The translations under genes and the position numbers were made by a program. DNA of 64,000 nucleotides from Diphasiastrum complanatum (Eukaryota > Streptophyta > Lycopodiopsida > Lycopodiales > Lycopodiaceae). This document shows positions 1 through 10,547 of the stretch, piece by piece. The notes below the pieces were generated by a model. That model saw only the letters and a list, made by a program, of their open reading frames with translations. It was not told the DNA's origin and made no database searches. The stretch covers positions 18,186,668 to 18,250,667 of the forward strand of contig CM055111.1 of the NCBI GenBank assembly GCA_029204225.1. The letters are read 5' to 3'. Numbering within the stretch: the first letter of the stretch is position 1; the number at the start of each line of letters is the position of its first letter.

Positions 1-255
1 TTCTATTTGATTCTTCATGTTCTAGTCACATTTTTACATGTAAAATTGATGTAAGAAATAGTGAAGCATCCCAAGTGGACACTATTCTCTATATCAATTA
101 TGGTTGTTTCTATTTTGAGCATTACATGATCATTGAAAGGAGATCTATTCTTAGTAAGAAGATCATTCTTATGATAGATCAAAGTTCTATTGGCAAAAAC
201 TATGCTAGGAGCATTGGAAGCTAGGAAAGCGAGTTTTGAGGTACATCATTGGAAC
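1..255 (+). repeat. Internal fragment of Copia-type element (module echo)
   Basis: This stretch lies upstream of the RNase H remnant of the same element. Around 50-85 it encodes SEASQVDT, which matches SEASKVDT in the 671-aa ORF of the complete LTR element at 34.8-40.5 kb. The same stretch recurs on the minus strand near 51.20-51.36 kb. Its join to RNase H near 255 looks abrupt, because no reverse transcriptase precedes it, so an internal deletion is likely. It runs off the window edge. Confidence 0.55.
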
Positions 256-257
256 TC

Positions 258-796
258 GAGATTTTGGCATATTGTATGAGGGATCATCACCTAATCTTTT
301 TGGATTTTTAGATTCGGACTATGCTGGAGATATAATGGATAGGAAATCCATTAGTTCTTTTTGTATTTTCATAGGTGATGGAGCTATATCATGAATGTCA
401 AAGAAACAAGCCACTATCTCATTGTCATCTAGTGAGGCCGAGTACAAAGCTCTTACACATTGCACAAAGGAGATGGTATGGATCAAGAGGATGATCAAGG
501 ATCTTCACTTGCTGGATTTTTCAGAGGGCTCAATCATCTTTTGTGACAATAAATCAGCCCAAAGAATGGCATCCAATCCTATATTTCATGCTAGGAGCAA
601 GCATAATGAGATACAATATCATTTTGTGAGGGAGCGAGTCATTGCAAAGGAGGTGGAGCTTCAACACGTGTCTTCAAGGGAATGTGTAGCTGATATCTTC
701 ACCAAAGCATTGGGAAAAGACTTGTTCATGAAGCATAGGACTTCACTTGGAGTATTATCAAAGTCTATGCTAAAACTAGTTGAAGAGGGAGTGTGA
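258..796 (+). pseudogene. Ty1/copia RNase H, C-terminal end of pol
   Basis: This is the end of a Copia polyprotein, the RNase H that removes the RNA strand during reverse transcription. Landmarks in order are DSDYAGD (first acidic residue), SSSEAEY (catalytic Glu), CDNKSAQRMASN (third acidic residue) and a tail with HNEIQYHFVRE and DIFTKAL, all typical of the family. A TGG-to-TGA stop at 392-394 splits the frame, so the open part begins at 395. Reverse transcriptase and integrase are absent. The frame ends at 796, overlapping the first bases of the 3' LTR. A purine tract (GAAGAGGGAG) lies just before the LTR. Confidence 0.9.
781..791 (+). other. Polypurine tract of Copia element
   Basis: Purine-rich run immediately upstream of the TGTGAAAGATT start of the 3' LTR. 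It is the expected primer for plus-strand DNA synthesis. Confidence 0.75.
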
Positions 797-1441
797 AAGA
801 TTCAACTAGTTTCATCACATTTTGCAATATTTTCATATTTGGCATATTGAGGCCAAAACTTGTTTTAGACTTAGAGGTTGACTTTTCAAAGTTCATTAGT
901 CTAAATTTCATTTGAATAAACACGTTTTGAAAGTGTGGGAAAGATAGAATGCAAGTTTGAGTAGATTCAATTTGAATAAGTTGGGTACATTGAATCTAGA
1001 CCCGAAATTGGTAGGGTTAGCATTTTGGTGGGAAAGCCAAGTAGCCAAATAGGGTTTGGACCTGCTATAAAAGGATGTAACTCATGGAGAGAGTTATCTT
1101 CTCTCTTCTCTATCTCATTTCATGCTTATACATGGTTCTCTTGGGTTCTACTATCCATTGGTGCACTATCTTGGTGATTGCTTGCAATTCTATGTGTAGA
1201 ATGTTCTATATTTGCTATTTTTGGATCCACACGTGTGAAATACAGTAGCTTGCTGGTTTTGTATGGACAGCAACAGTAAATAATCATTTCATTCAAGTTT
1301 GATCAAGTTCTATTAGTGTTTGCATCTCAAATTGTGTGTAGATGCTGATTTTTCTACATTGGTGAAATTGGTAGTGTATTTCTCTTTCTAACCAAAGAAT
1401 ATTCAAGTAGATTGGATCTTAAGGATCTGAAATCTTTCACA
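792..1441 (+). repeat. 3' LTR of Copia element (family 1, 650 bp)
   Basis: The repeat begins TGTGAAAGATT and ends AATCTTTCACA, a perfect 11-bp terminal inverted repeat with canonical TG...CA ends. A TATA box (TATAAAAGG) lies at 1066-1074 and is followed by a pyrimidine-rich patch near 1090-1125, so U3 and R can be placed. A CCACACGTGTGAAA motif lies near 1226. Truncated relatives lie on the minus strand at 48,118-48,601 and about 50,640-51,175. The matching 5' LTR is outside the window. Confidence 0.9.
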
Positions 1442-1494
1442 GCTTGCACATGATCATCCTCCAAAAATGTGTTATCGAATCCGTCATCACGATC

Positions 1495-2125
1495 TTGTTC
1501 ATGAGGTGCATCAACTAGCAGCGCCATGTCCTAAACGACATCTCTATCTTCAAAAATTCTTTTACTTCGAGGAGCAACTTGAATCACGTATGACCATCTG
1601 GAACGATCGGGGTGAAAGACCACCTATAATTGATTGATGTTACCATAAACATTGACTTGTAGTTAATATCCATAGCTTTGTTACAGTTGGTTGGGTATTA
1701 CTATACACAATATACATTTTTTGCAGTACACTGAAAATCGACTGATTGACAACAAAAGAGCATAGACATCTTCAAAACATAGAAGAAATGTACCTGCTCA
1801 CATGGTTGATGAAAAACAAATGTATCGCTTTGATCTGTCCAATGCTTGGCAGATTCAATGGCAAAATAACTACTCTCATCTCTGACAATTGCATTGGGAC
1901 CATTGCAAATAACTTTGAACCATTTGACATCAAATATGAAAAAGTTGAATTGTCTAAATCCAACTTCAAAGATGCCATTGATTGTCCCACAATAATCAAG
2001 TTGAGAAGAGAGTAAACTGGTGTCCGTTGTGCTTGCTCGACTCTCTTGGGTAAAATTTGCCATGACTCCACAATCGTACGTATTTCTACTTTTGTCAATA
2101 TGCTCTGTACAAAAGTGTCATCCAT
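1495..2125 (-). pseudogene. CACTA (En/Spm) transposase remnant, DUF4216-like
   Basis: Minus-strand reading at 2063-1701 gives LDYCGTINGIFEVGF, then FFIFDVKWFKV, SYFAIESAKHW and CEQVHFFYV. That order matches the DUF4216 domain of CACTA transposases, in which YYG.I..I.EL is followed by LF.C.W, F..V and a final Q.FYV. Farther along the strand (1630-1495) frames give HPDRSRWSYVIQ and a Glu/Asp-rich stretch, plausible as the end of the domain. Frames are broken and no DUF4218 or Transposase_21 core is visible. The call rests on motif order judged by eye. Confidence 0.5.
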
Positions 2126-2169
2126 GCGTCCACACAGTGCATTGTATTTTTTGTACTGAACGAAATGGA

Positions 2170-2690
2170 ACTAAATGTCACAAGAACACATGTAGCAAAT
2201 GTCCACGCACAAAAAGGAGGAGGCACGGGCAAAAAAATTTCGCGTGGATATAGTCGTGGATAGGCATGGATATATGAATGGATACGGTGTGTGGATTATC
2301 CATGCATGGATGTCCCACACAAGTGTCAGCAGCAGATCGGCCAAATGTCTTGAAATTCAAACTGCGTGGATTATCCACGCCAACTCCGACAACCGGCAGC
2401 CGGGCAAACCTCCGACACCCGGAGCCGAAAATGTGAATTTTTATTTCACATGGATAATCCACACCATAGTAAGATTTTTTTAAAAAAGGCTTGGCTTTTG
2501 TGTGGATATTGCGTGGCAAATTATCCACGCGTGGATTATCCACACGAAATTTTTTTATCCACGTGAAATCCAGAGAGCTAGGATTGTGGATAAATTTTTT
2601 TTTATCCACGCGGTATTCATGCAATTAAGTCTCTGAATTTTGCGTGGATTATCCATGCGTGGATAACCCATGCAGATTTTTTGGACCCAA
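2170..2690. repeat. Cluster of GTGGATTATCCAC palindromes
   Basis: The core GTGGATAATCCAC/GTGGATTATCCAC, or half-sites of it (GTGGATA, TATCCACG), occurs about fifteen times in 500 bp on both strands. Examples lie near 2291, 2366, 2451, 2517, 2530, 2566, 2587, 2606 and 2643. Dense short direct and inverted repeats are typical of CACTA subterminal regions, where the element-encoded DNA-binding protein docks. The adjacent DUF4216 remnant makes that reading attractive but unproven. Confidence 0.6.
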
Positions 2691-3381
2691 AAAAAAAACA
2701 TTTGGCGCAAACCAAAATGTGGTTCGCTCCTAAACTAGAGGTCGACTTCCTCTTTCTGTTGTGTGTGAGAGAGAAAAAGAGAGTATAGATGGGAGTGAAG
2801 ATGAGATGGGGATGAATATGAGTGAGAAGATTGATAGTGTTTAGGATTTTTAGTTCATTGATGGATGTTAATAGTATGTGTTTTGTGATCATATGTTTTA
2901 AGATCTTTTTTGTTTGTGATGCAGGCTTGGATATGAAAAATGAAAAAAGAGCTTTCACTGCAAAGGATTGAAAGATCAAGTGCATGCAAAAGGAAAAGCA
3001 AAGATTAAAAACAATGGAGATACAATAGTAAAGGTAAATTCACATTTATTTTGATTCATTTGCCATGCAAATCATGTGCTAAAATATATACCTTACATTG
3101 AATTCATCAATAGATACATTTGCATTCCATAGATGTGCAATAAATAGACTGTACATTGCATTGAATACATCAATAAATACATTTGCATTCAATAGATGCA
3201 CATTCAATAGACTTTACATTTGCATTCATGAATTAAAAATATATGCATTCAAATTTTTTGCAAGAATGATGTGGTTCCAAAACATTATATTGATTGATCT
3301 AAAAAAAGGTACATTGATGAGAGAATAAATTCTCCCTTCATACATTGCCTTCTACAAGGCCTTACATTTAATTTAAAAACT

Positions 3382-3754
3382 CTACTCATCATCACTTCCT
3401 CCCTCCTCGCTTCCTTCGTCTTGTAGGTGTACGTTGGTGTCCACATCTTCAAACTCCCCTTTGCTCTCATTCATGTTCTCTTCCACATTTTGCTCCACAA
3501 TATTTTCCACATTTTCTTCCACATCACGAACGCTTGAAGTTGTAGAGCCTCTCTACAAAATAGAATCAAAGATTCAATTAAATTGAAATTAAACTTACTT
3601 GTAAACCACAAAGTAAACAATCACAAAACAATAAAGGTTAAGAGTTTACGATTGGAAACAATCGATGGGATTCCATAAAAGCCTTAAGGACATATCCATG
3701 ATCATAACCTTGTTTGTACTACGCGGCGGTCATGTGTCTTCCAAAATCACTAAG
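3382..3754 (-). pseudogene. Unrecognised gene A, last two exons (copy 1, broken)
   Basis: Two exon-like stretches are visible. The first (3754-3638) follows an AATGTAG acceptor and reads SDFGRHMTAA, a stop, then YKQGYDHGYV. The second (3552-3382) follows TTTTGTAG and encodes an acidic tail (VRDVEENVENI..., ending in Asp/Glu). The paralogue at 24,892-25,264 reads straight through the stop, and it has one more Asp codon after YV, so copy 1 is decayed. No family is recognised. It lies divergent to gene B, as in two-ORF DNA transposons, which is the best guess for its nature. Confidence 0.4.
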
Positions 3755-4211
3755 CTACATTCAACAAAAAAAACATAGTTGAGTAATAAAAAAAATTAAC
3801 AATCTCACTATCATAATCTTTTCTAGATTTTATGAGAATATTTTATGGTAGGATTTTACATAAAATATATTTTTTAATATGATGGAACATAAAAAAATCA
3901 ATTCAAAGATCATTATGGCAGTATTTAATTGTTAAAACTAGTTTTATATTGTTATAAATTTTATTTTTCTTGAGATTTGACATACAAGACAAAATCAGGA
4001 GATAAGAAATAGTACATATTATTATTAAACAAGTAATTTGACAAGTTTTTTAAGATTTTATGACGTAATATTATGTCAAATTGGTAGCAATGTTACTAGA
4101 ATATTAGATTTACATTAAGCATAACTAGAATATACATGGATTAGATGTTGGCATGTCTTTAACAAATTTTATTATATTTGTTCAGTACATACAGTCTCAT
4201 AATGATTACTT

Positions 4212-4863
4212 ATGATGTGGTATAGAGTAGCTGTGTACATGTCATCGATGATCTCATCATCGTCAGATAGCGATTCATCTCATGATCGCAATAGCAGGTA
4301 TATATTATTATTGATATTGACATCAATTGCACTTTATTTGTTATTTGAATATGAGTGTATAACTTTTCTTGCAGATTTATTCTTAAGTTGACATTTGATT
4401 GGAATTATGAATTCTAGGGAAATTATCGTACCTCCACATGATTTGGAGAAAAGATAAAAATTGAGCTCTATCACAGAAAAAAGGAACAAGCAAGACTAAA
4501 CTACAACGAACAACTATTGATTGGTTCATCTTCAAGCTCTTCCATCAGTCGACGTAGACCGCCTATTGATCCATCACATGTATGTATATTGATTTATGTC
4601 ATAATTTTTTTATTTGTAATAGTGATGTACTTCGATTTGATTGAGGATTGCGATATAGTATCTTGCTCTTTGGAAAGCCAAGACACCACTCCATCACAAA
4701 TAAGGTTACAAATGCACTAAATGTACAAGGACTATTTTGTCAATTTTTGTCACATGTTACGATTCGTCACATGTTAGAATTTGTCAATTTTCACTTGAAT
4801 GACACTGAAAGAATTTGTGCGATTTGCAATTGGAGTATTGGACTAGTTCCAACCAGAATATGA
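4212..4863 (+). pseudogene. Unrecognised gene B, 5' exons (copy 1); possibly PIF/Harbinger-like
   Basis: Exon 1 (4212-4297) encodes MMWYRVAVYMSSMI followed by a Ser/Asp-rich stretch, and ends AGCAG|GTA. An intron runs to TTGCAG at 4374. Exon 2 encodes a basic stretch (KIELYHRKKEQARL), then GSSSSSSISRRRPPIDPSHV, and ends near 4579 at CACAT|GTATGT. A third coding-like piece (4648-4863) holds NVQGLFCQFLSHV. A Ser-rich start followed by RRRP.I...H resembles the N-terminus of HARBI1-type transposases, but no DDE core is present, so this is weak. The copy at 24,434-23,767 on the minus strand is better preserved. Confidence 0.35.
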
Positions 4864-4917
4864 TGAGTAGATACCATGTACATGTGCACAATGCAAAAGC
4901 CTTAGGATTCGGACAAG

Positions 4918-5300
4918 GAGGATTGCCAACGATCATATTTGGGCCAATGGAGTGCACACAGAGAATCCAAGAGTATGAGAGATAAACTCTTTAAAGTTTT
5001 TTTTGGAAATGCTTTAATCTTTGACCCTTATGAGACTTCAAGGCTTGGCCAATAAATATTGATCGATAGAATGAGTGCCACGATACTTTGAAGTTAATCT
5101 CTCACTTGCTTCTAAAAGGAAAAATCCAAATAGAATAATTAGATGAAGTTAATCTCTCACTTGCTTCTAAAAGGAAAAATCCAAATAGAATGATTAGATG
5201 AAGTTAATCTCTCACTTGCTTCTAAAAGAAAAAATCCAAATAGAATGATTAGATGTAGTTTATCTTGATTTCCATATCCAATCACCCATAATAGACTCAT
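4918..5300 (+). repeat. Tail segment of the 1-kb unit with 55-bp minisatellite
   Basis: It starts GGATTGCCAACGATC and contains three copies of a 55-bp repeat (CTCACTTGCTTCTAAAAGGA at 5101, 5156 and 5211). The same segment recurs in the array at 57.57-61.39 kb and inverted at 23.33-23.76 kb. No coding potential was seen. Confidence 0.8.
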
Positions 5301-5304
5301 TCAC

Positions 5305-5612
<308 letters not shown>

Positions 5613-5838
5613 GGAGAGAAACTTAAAAGTAACCAACACTCCCAATTCTAGGAAGGTGTGAAGCCATTGTTTTCTTCTGTTAAAGGCGTGGTTCAAATGC
5701 TTTTGTTGGAAGATGAGTTCCACAAAAAAGCCCAAACGCCGCAGGGAGGGAGCATGTGGTGACATTTTGGAGTAGGATATAATTGTGTGGTTCGGGAATT
5801 TTGATTAGCACTCTATAATGTTCTCATGAAGTGTGTTT

Positions 5839-5841
<3 letters not shown>

Positions 5842-5869
<28 letters not shown>
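5842..5869 (+). repeat. (GT)14 microsatellite
   Basis: GT tract at a fixed position in the middle of the 1-kb unit. Interrupted versions occur at about 58,093, 59,168, 60,197 and 61,277. Confidence 0.95.
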
Positions 5870-5919
5870 TTCATGCTGCCGGTTTACGACTTGTCTTATA
5901 TATTAATTTATGTTTCATG

Positions 5920-6022
<103 letters not shown>

Positions 6023-6341
6023 GATACATCTAACATTTTCAACTTTTGCAGAAGAAGGAACATAAGTTGGTTTCAAGGAAAAGAGTCGCAAGAGAGATCG
6101 AGAATATTATTGATATGATAAATCACATAAATATTGATTTTGGATCATCATTGGCCTTAATTGATGCTCTTGTTGATGATGACCCCTTTCATGATATAAT
6201 TAGTTCATCAATGCCTTGAGATTCAATCCATGTCTCCAAATCTCTACAACATTCTTACCACCCAACCACACCTATCCTAGATGTTGCACATGAATCCTCC
6301 ATGATACTCCACGTGGATTCCACAAACTTGACCACCCTTTA

Positions 6342-7072
6342 AAAAGGAGAACACGTCTTGGACAAACTATGACTAGTTTGAAAGATAATTGCAAATTTCT
6401 ACGCACTGTTGATGTGTCAAAAGACATTCTAGGTGCTTTGTCTGATCTTCCTCTTCCACCTAGCTTGCAACCATTAGTAAAAACTTTCATTAGAAGTAGA
6501 TATTCATGTTGGCCACTCCAATCACCATTACCATTAAATGGAACACCATTTATGTATTGGAGTCGAATGTACACGATCATGCCTAGTGAACACTTTCCTG
6601 AGGCTGGTTTGGGCCTTTTTGCATTGAGTAGTATTGAGGTCCCTCTAAATAGTGTTGTGACATTGATGCCATATGCAGGACATAGAATTGGGGTGATTGG
6701 CATGCTTTGTGTCATCACCAATGGAGAATGCAAGTATATGGCTTGAATTGAAATGCTCGTTCTCTAGAGGAGCAACGCATGCAAGGAGGTAACATCTCAA
6801 GGGCAAATCCTACATACATTGATGGACATCCAAATGTGCACGGAAACATTGCTGCATATATAAATAGTTCCATTGGCCACCCTCTATTGACAAATTGTGA
6901 TTTTGAAGAATGCACCAATGGAAAAGAAGAATGTTTTACTAGGAATGTAAAGGGCACTTATGTAAGGGTCTGTGCCACTAGATCTATTAGGTTTGGAGAG
7001 GCATTGTTCATCAAGTATAGTTTCAACCATCCTCTACCCAAATGTTTGCAAAAGATAATAAGTCAAATGTGA
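6342..7072 (+). pseudogene. SET-domain protein, frameshifted
   Basis: The reading frame runs through KRRTRLGQ into MTSLKDNCKF (Met at 6369). Then come YWSRMYTIMPSEHFPEAGLG and LFALSSI...VTLMPYAG, matching the opening of SET domains (G.GLFA..I followed by Y.G). After a frameshift and a stop between about 6690 and 6760, the frame from 6779 gives GNIAAYINSSIG, then NCDFEEC, VRVCATRSIRFGEALFIKYS. That fits the GN.ARFINHS and I..GEEL..Y motifs that bind S-adenosylmethionine and target lysine in histone methyltransferases. The canonical N-H-S is changed to N-S-S and the Tyr-containing end is FIKYSF, so activity is doubtful even before the frameshift. The gene lies in repetitive DNA, suggesting capture by a mobile element. 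Confidence 0.6.
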
Positions 7073-7436
7073 AGATTTAAATTTTGTTGATATGCAGAGA
7101 TGTATAATCCATGCATCTTGTATTTGGTTTGTGTCATTAAATATGTCAAATGTTAGGAGCATTATTCGCCATTTGCCTAGATGTTTACATAAGATAATAA
7201 GTGAAAGCTAATGAATGTGAAATCCATAAATATGTAAATATGTAGAAGCGTGCAATTCTTTGAGTTCATTGAATATTAACAAGTTGAAAAGAAAAATGGT
7301 CTAATAGATACATTGGTATGTTCATACTTTTTAAACAAAGAGGTAATTTATATTCATATGCAACATTTATCAGGTATTGGAAGGAAATGTTTATCAAGCA
7401 TTGTTTCAACCTACTTCTTGTTATTTTGCTATATAG

Positions 7437-7943
7437 GATTCTTCATCCTCATTTAGCTTTGGAGACAATAATCCTCGTAATGGTCGAGTTAGACGACGAA
7501 TGCAATACAATGGTCCTCATATAAAGCAATTACCTGGTCGTCTACGTCAAGGCTTAAAAGATATGATGAAAATTGATGAGCACATTAATCAAGAGACTAA
7601 TGCATCTGAATCTAGCTCATCTAGATCTACTTCTTCACAAACAAGTTCCAACGATAAAAATGAGCTTCCAATGGTCAAGTTAAATGGATCACTAAGAAGT
7701 ATATATGGCTTACATCCTCAATATCGGAGTATTGTAGAAAACTATCGACAAACTACTTCTCTCCAGCCTTGGTTTCGATTAACTATGGAATATGTTTTAA
7801 AGTACGAGCAACGAGAACAAAGGCTTAAGCTTGAAGCTGAAAGGAAAGAAGAACAATCTAGGTGGTTTGAGAAAATGAAGATGCAAATTCAGAACTTAGT
7901 GAGTGTATATACTAAAGCATCAACAGATCGACAATGGGAATGA
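7437..7943 (+). CDS. Ser-rich/coiled-coil exon of the SET-module gene
   Basis: The open frame begins right after a GCTATATAG acceptor at 7436 and encodes DSSSSFSFGDNNPRNGRVRR, a Ser/Thr stretch (SESSSSRSTSSQTSS), LNGSLRSIYGLHPQY, and a charged helix (YEQREQRLKLEAERKEEQSR) likely to form a coiled coil. Internal Met at 7500. The frame is the same as the SET N-terminal piece, and in copy 2 the two are fused directly by an 888-bp deletion, which supports one gene. No domain is recognised. The helix resembles C-terminal oligomerisation segments of plant trihelix or transposon ORF1 proteins, which is only an impression. Confidence 0.45.
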   Translation, partial: DSSSSFSFGDNNPRNGRVRRRMQYNGPHIKQLPGRLRQGLKDMMKIDEHINQETNASESSSSRSTSSQTSSNDKNELPMVKLNGSLRSIYGLHPQYRSIVENYRQTTSLQPWFRLTMEYVLKYEQREQRLKLEAERKEEQSRWFEKMKMQIQNLVSVYTKASTDRQWE

Positions 7944-8487
7944 AAGGGAAGAAACTTATGAAGATGAAGATGATCTTAGCAATGAGTCTAATGAGCAAAG
8001 TGACAACGACGAAGCGGATGAGCGAAGCAAGGACAATGATTCGGATGAGCAAAGCGACAATGAAAGTCAAGTCCCAGGTCCAAATATAGTTGCAGACAAC
8101 AAAAGTCCAATTCAAGATTCGGACCAAGTTGCAACAGCAGATGGTAAAAATTAGGATTCAGACGAAAGTTGAGATTTAGATCAGGATGTGAAGATAACTA
8201 AACATCCTTTTGAGTTTAACTTCAACCATCAAAGTCAGGAACTTGACCTACATCGATGCATTAATTTGGTGAATGATCAAGCAATTATGGGTCGTCAAAA
8301 TGAGAAGATTGTTATGCTCAAAGAAAGTCGATCAAGGCATTCACCAAAATTTCAGAATGAGGACTATATGGCACCAATATTCCATGGCTTGGAATTGAGT
8401 GGCTATTTAAAGGATCCACGATCTGCGAACCAATTCAATTTGATTTGGGAGCCTTTGAGAATATTTTTATTTTTGACAACAATCTGA
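7903..8487 (+). pseudogene. Acidic repeat region and following frame of SET-module gene
   Basis: This overlaps the end of the preceding exon in another frame. It encodes an acidic, Ser/Asn-rich stretch (NESNEQSDNDEADERSKDND) and, after two in-frame stops near 8152-8172, MKITKHPFEFNFNHQSQELD through IFHGLELSGYLKDPRS to 8487. The copy at 62,173-62,757 keeps the same frame with one of those stops repaired and another added. A splice joining this to the coiled-coil exon is plausible (GTGAGT at about 7899) but not certain. Function unknown. Confidence 0.4.
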
Positions 8488-8675
8488 TGGAGTATGAGGT
8501 ATTCAACAAGGATATTGTCCACAATGAAGAGATTTCATTATTTCATATAATGTAACTTGTATCAATACCTTGGATTATTGTTCAATGCCTCATAACTTCA
8601 GTTGGAGAACCCTATTCCTAGAGATTCTCTAGAACTCAAAAGCCAATATGTAATTCACATGCATATTTAGCTTGT

Positions 8676-9367
8676 ATGGATGTGAATAATTATTGGGAAT
8701 ATTCTCTCAATCAACCAATACTCTATAGGAAGCTGATTTTAAAATATGCCATCAATCTATATCAGTTTCTTTGGAGAAGTTCGCATTGCTCAATCGATAC
8801 TAACTCAGTGAATCTTTCATTCAATAATGTCAACAATGATTGTTCATCAATGGTTATTTGGAACAATCGAAACATCAAATCCTTGGTTCAACTTTGGAAT
8901 ATATTTTCACTATTTGGGATTGATGCTTCAACGATTTATATGGGCAACTGCAAATTTTATATTTCAAAACGAGAGTCCATTTTAGAGATCAATCAGGTCA
9001 AATATCTACAACCACCTATGAATGAGGTATTGACAAATTTGAAGAAATATATTTTGGTCAAGAGTATGCCCAGAGACATGTGTCAATATTCATGCCAACT
9101 ACTTCATTTGGAGCATTTATATACGAACATCAATTCATGACTACCATTTTTTATGAAAGAATTGTACAAGCAATATGGATCTTTCATCAGCCTCTTCTTC
9201 GACCATTATTCTTCCCCAATGGAAAAGCAAGTTGCAGACCTTCAACAAGCACTTTTCAATTTAGGTACCTACTACCATGTGTCTCAGATTTAGTACACCC
9301 CCTCCATCATACTCTCACATTTTCACTTTTACCTTTGTATCATTGCTACCCACCATTGATTTTTTGA
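8676..9367 (+). pseudogene. Unknown 230-aa ORF, frameshifted copy
   Basis: The frame from 8676 encodes MDVNNYWEYSLNQPILYRKL through ASTIYMGNCKFYISKRES and shifts near 9034, where a single C present in copy 2 is missing. The second half (9080-9367) continues in another frame with SIFMPTTSFGAFIYEHQF. The intact version is at 62,945-63,637. No family recognised. It is rich in aromatic and Ser/Asn residues, with no obvious signal peptide or metal site. Confidence 0.5.
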
Positions 9368-9671
9368 CACTTGGCAAAAGGTGAATCTGGCTCCTAATTT
9401 CTTGTGAATATAATATATGTAGTCCAATTAAAGACTGACACTTCAGCACAACTAGCCCATGTGCCTAGTTTTTAAAGCTCTCTGAAGGGCTAGAATTTAA
9501 CCATTTTAGTCTCTGACCGTTAGTTTTTTGACATGTCATGAAAATTTAAAATTCCTTTGTCATTTGTAAACTTCCATCAAAAGATTTCCATTGGTATTAA
9601 GGTTCAAAGTGGCATTTGGCCTTGACTTGCATATTATGTTTGGCGGTTCCATTCTTTGAGTTGCCAGTTCT

Positions 9672-9944
9672 CTTCCAAGTGACATACTAGAGCAATCTTG
9701 GGTCAAAATACACCGTTCCTAAAAGGCAAGGAGATTTTTGTATTAGTCATAATATTGATAAGTACATTAAAATATTGGATTGTTCTACTATCAAAATTGA
9801 TTCATCTGAATAATCGATCCTTAATCTAGATCTATTCATTATCTAGTTTTGTAGTTTTATTCGTGTTTCTACACAATCTATAGAAATACTCGAGAATCGC
9901 TCAATAGGTGGCTCCGACATATCGAATAAGGCTAAAAGCATGGT
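9672..9944 (+). other. Spacer between SET module and gypsy element
   Basis: AT-rich sequence with no coding signal. It may hold the degraded 5' end of the gypsy element, but no LTR matching the 13,160 sequence and no primer-binding site could be recognised. Confidence 0.4.
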
Positions 9945-10547
9945 TTGGTGGTACAACATAGACTTTCAAGGACACTACCTTTTTTGGGTAGAAATCTATT
10001 TATGTTTTCTATTGGAGGAGAGATCCATTGTAATCAGTTTGGACATGTTATGAAATTCTGCCTTGAGCGACAGAAAGGCGTAGCTCAAGTGATTGAGATG
10101 TTAGGTAAAGAAAATCTTAAGCTAGAAATCAATATAGTTAATTGTGAGTGCGATTGTTCTCTTAGTACTACCTCATTCTTGCCAAATGATTTATTTCATT
10201 TGAAAGGCACTGTAAATGGACATGAAGTTAGTATTTTAGTGGACAGTGGATCTACTCATAATTTTATTAACTCTAGTCTTGTGCAGAAACTCGGCCTCAA
10301 AACTGAAGTCAGTAACCATAGATATCGAGTATATCTAGCTTCAGGGGCAGAGTTGAAAACGTGAGATGCTAAAGTTCCAAGGCTCCCAATTTGGATCCAA
10401 GATTATAGAGAGTTAATTGATTTTCATGTTTTAGATTTAGCATGTACGGACATAATTCTAGGATATGAGTGGTTATTTAATAAGCATTCTGAGATAAATT
10501 TTGAGAAGCATGTTCTCTCCTTTCAGGAGGGTAAAGAAATAGTTACA
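9945..10547 (+). pseudogene. Ty3/gypsy gag zinc knuckle and protease
   Basis: A degraded zinc knuckle (HCNQFGHVMKFC, first Cys lost) is followed by the retropepsin-like protease core VSILVDSGSTHNFINSSL, with the catalytic Asp in DSGS. A TGA stop at 10,362-10,364 interrupts the frame, which continues with IIPGYEWL-type sequence (DIILGYEWLFNKHSEINFEK), the usual C-terminal flap of plant gypsy proteases. Cleaves the gag-pol precursor in intact elements. It joins the reverse transcriptase frame downstream. Confidence 0.8.

Larger units (their letters stand above)
6233..9671 (+). repeat. SET-module segment, copy 1 of a direct duplication
   Basis: It begins CAATCCATGTCTCCAAATC and matches 61,387-64,000 in the same orientation with scattered substitutions. 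The match extends to the window end (position 9671 here), so the true right border is unseen. Copy 2 lacks 6635-7522. The stretch 6019-6232 carries coding-like sequence (RRRNISWFQGKESQERS) not present in copy 2. Confidence 0.9.

Noticed and set aside
1746-2015. Plus-strand 89-aa frame over the CACTA remnant
   Set aside because: The minus strand gives the DUF4216-like motif order, so the plus frame is its shadow.
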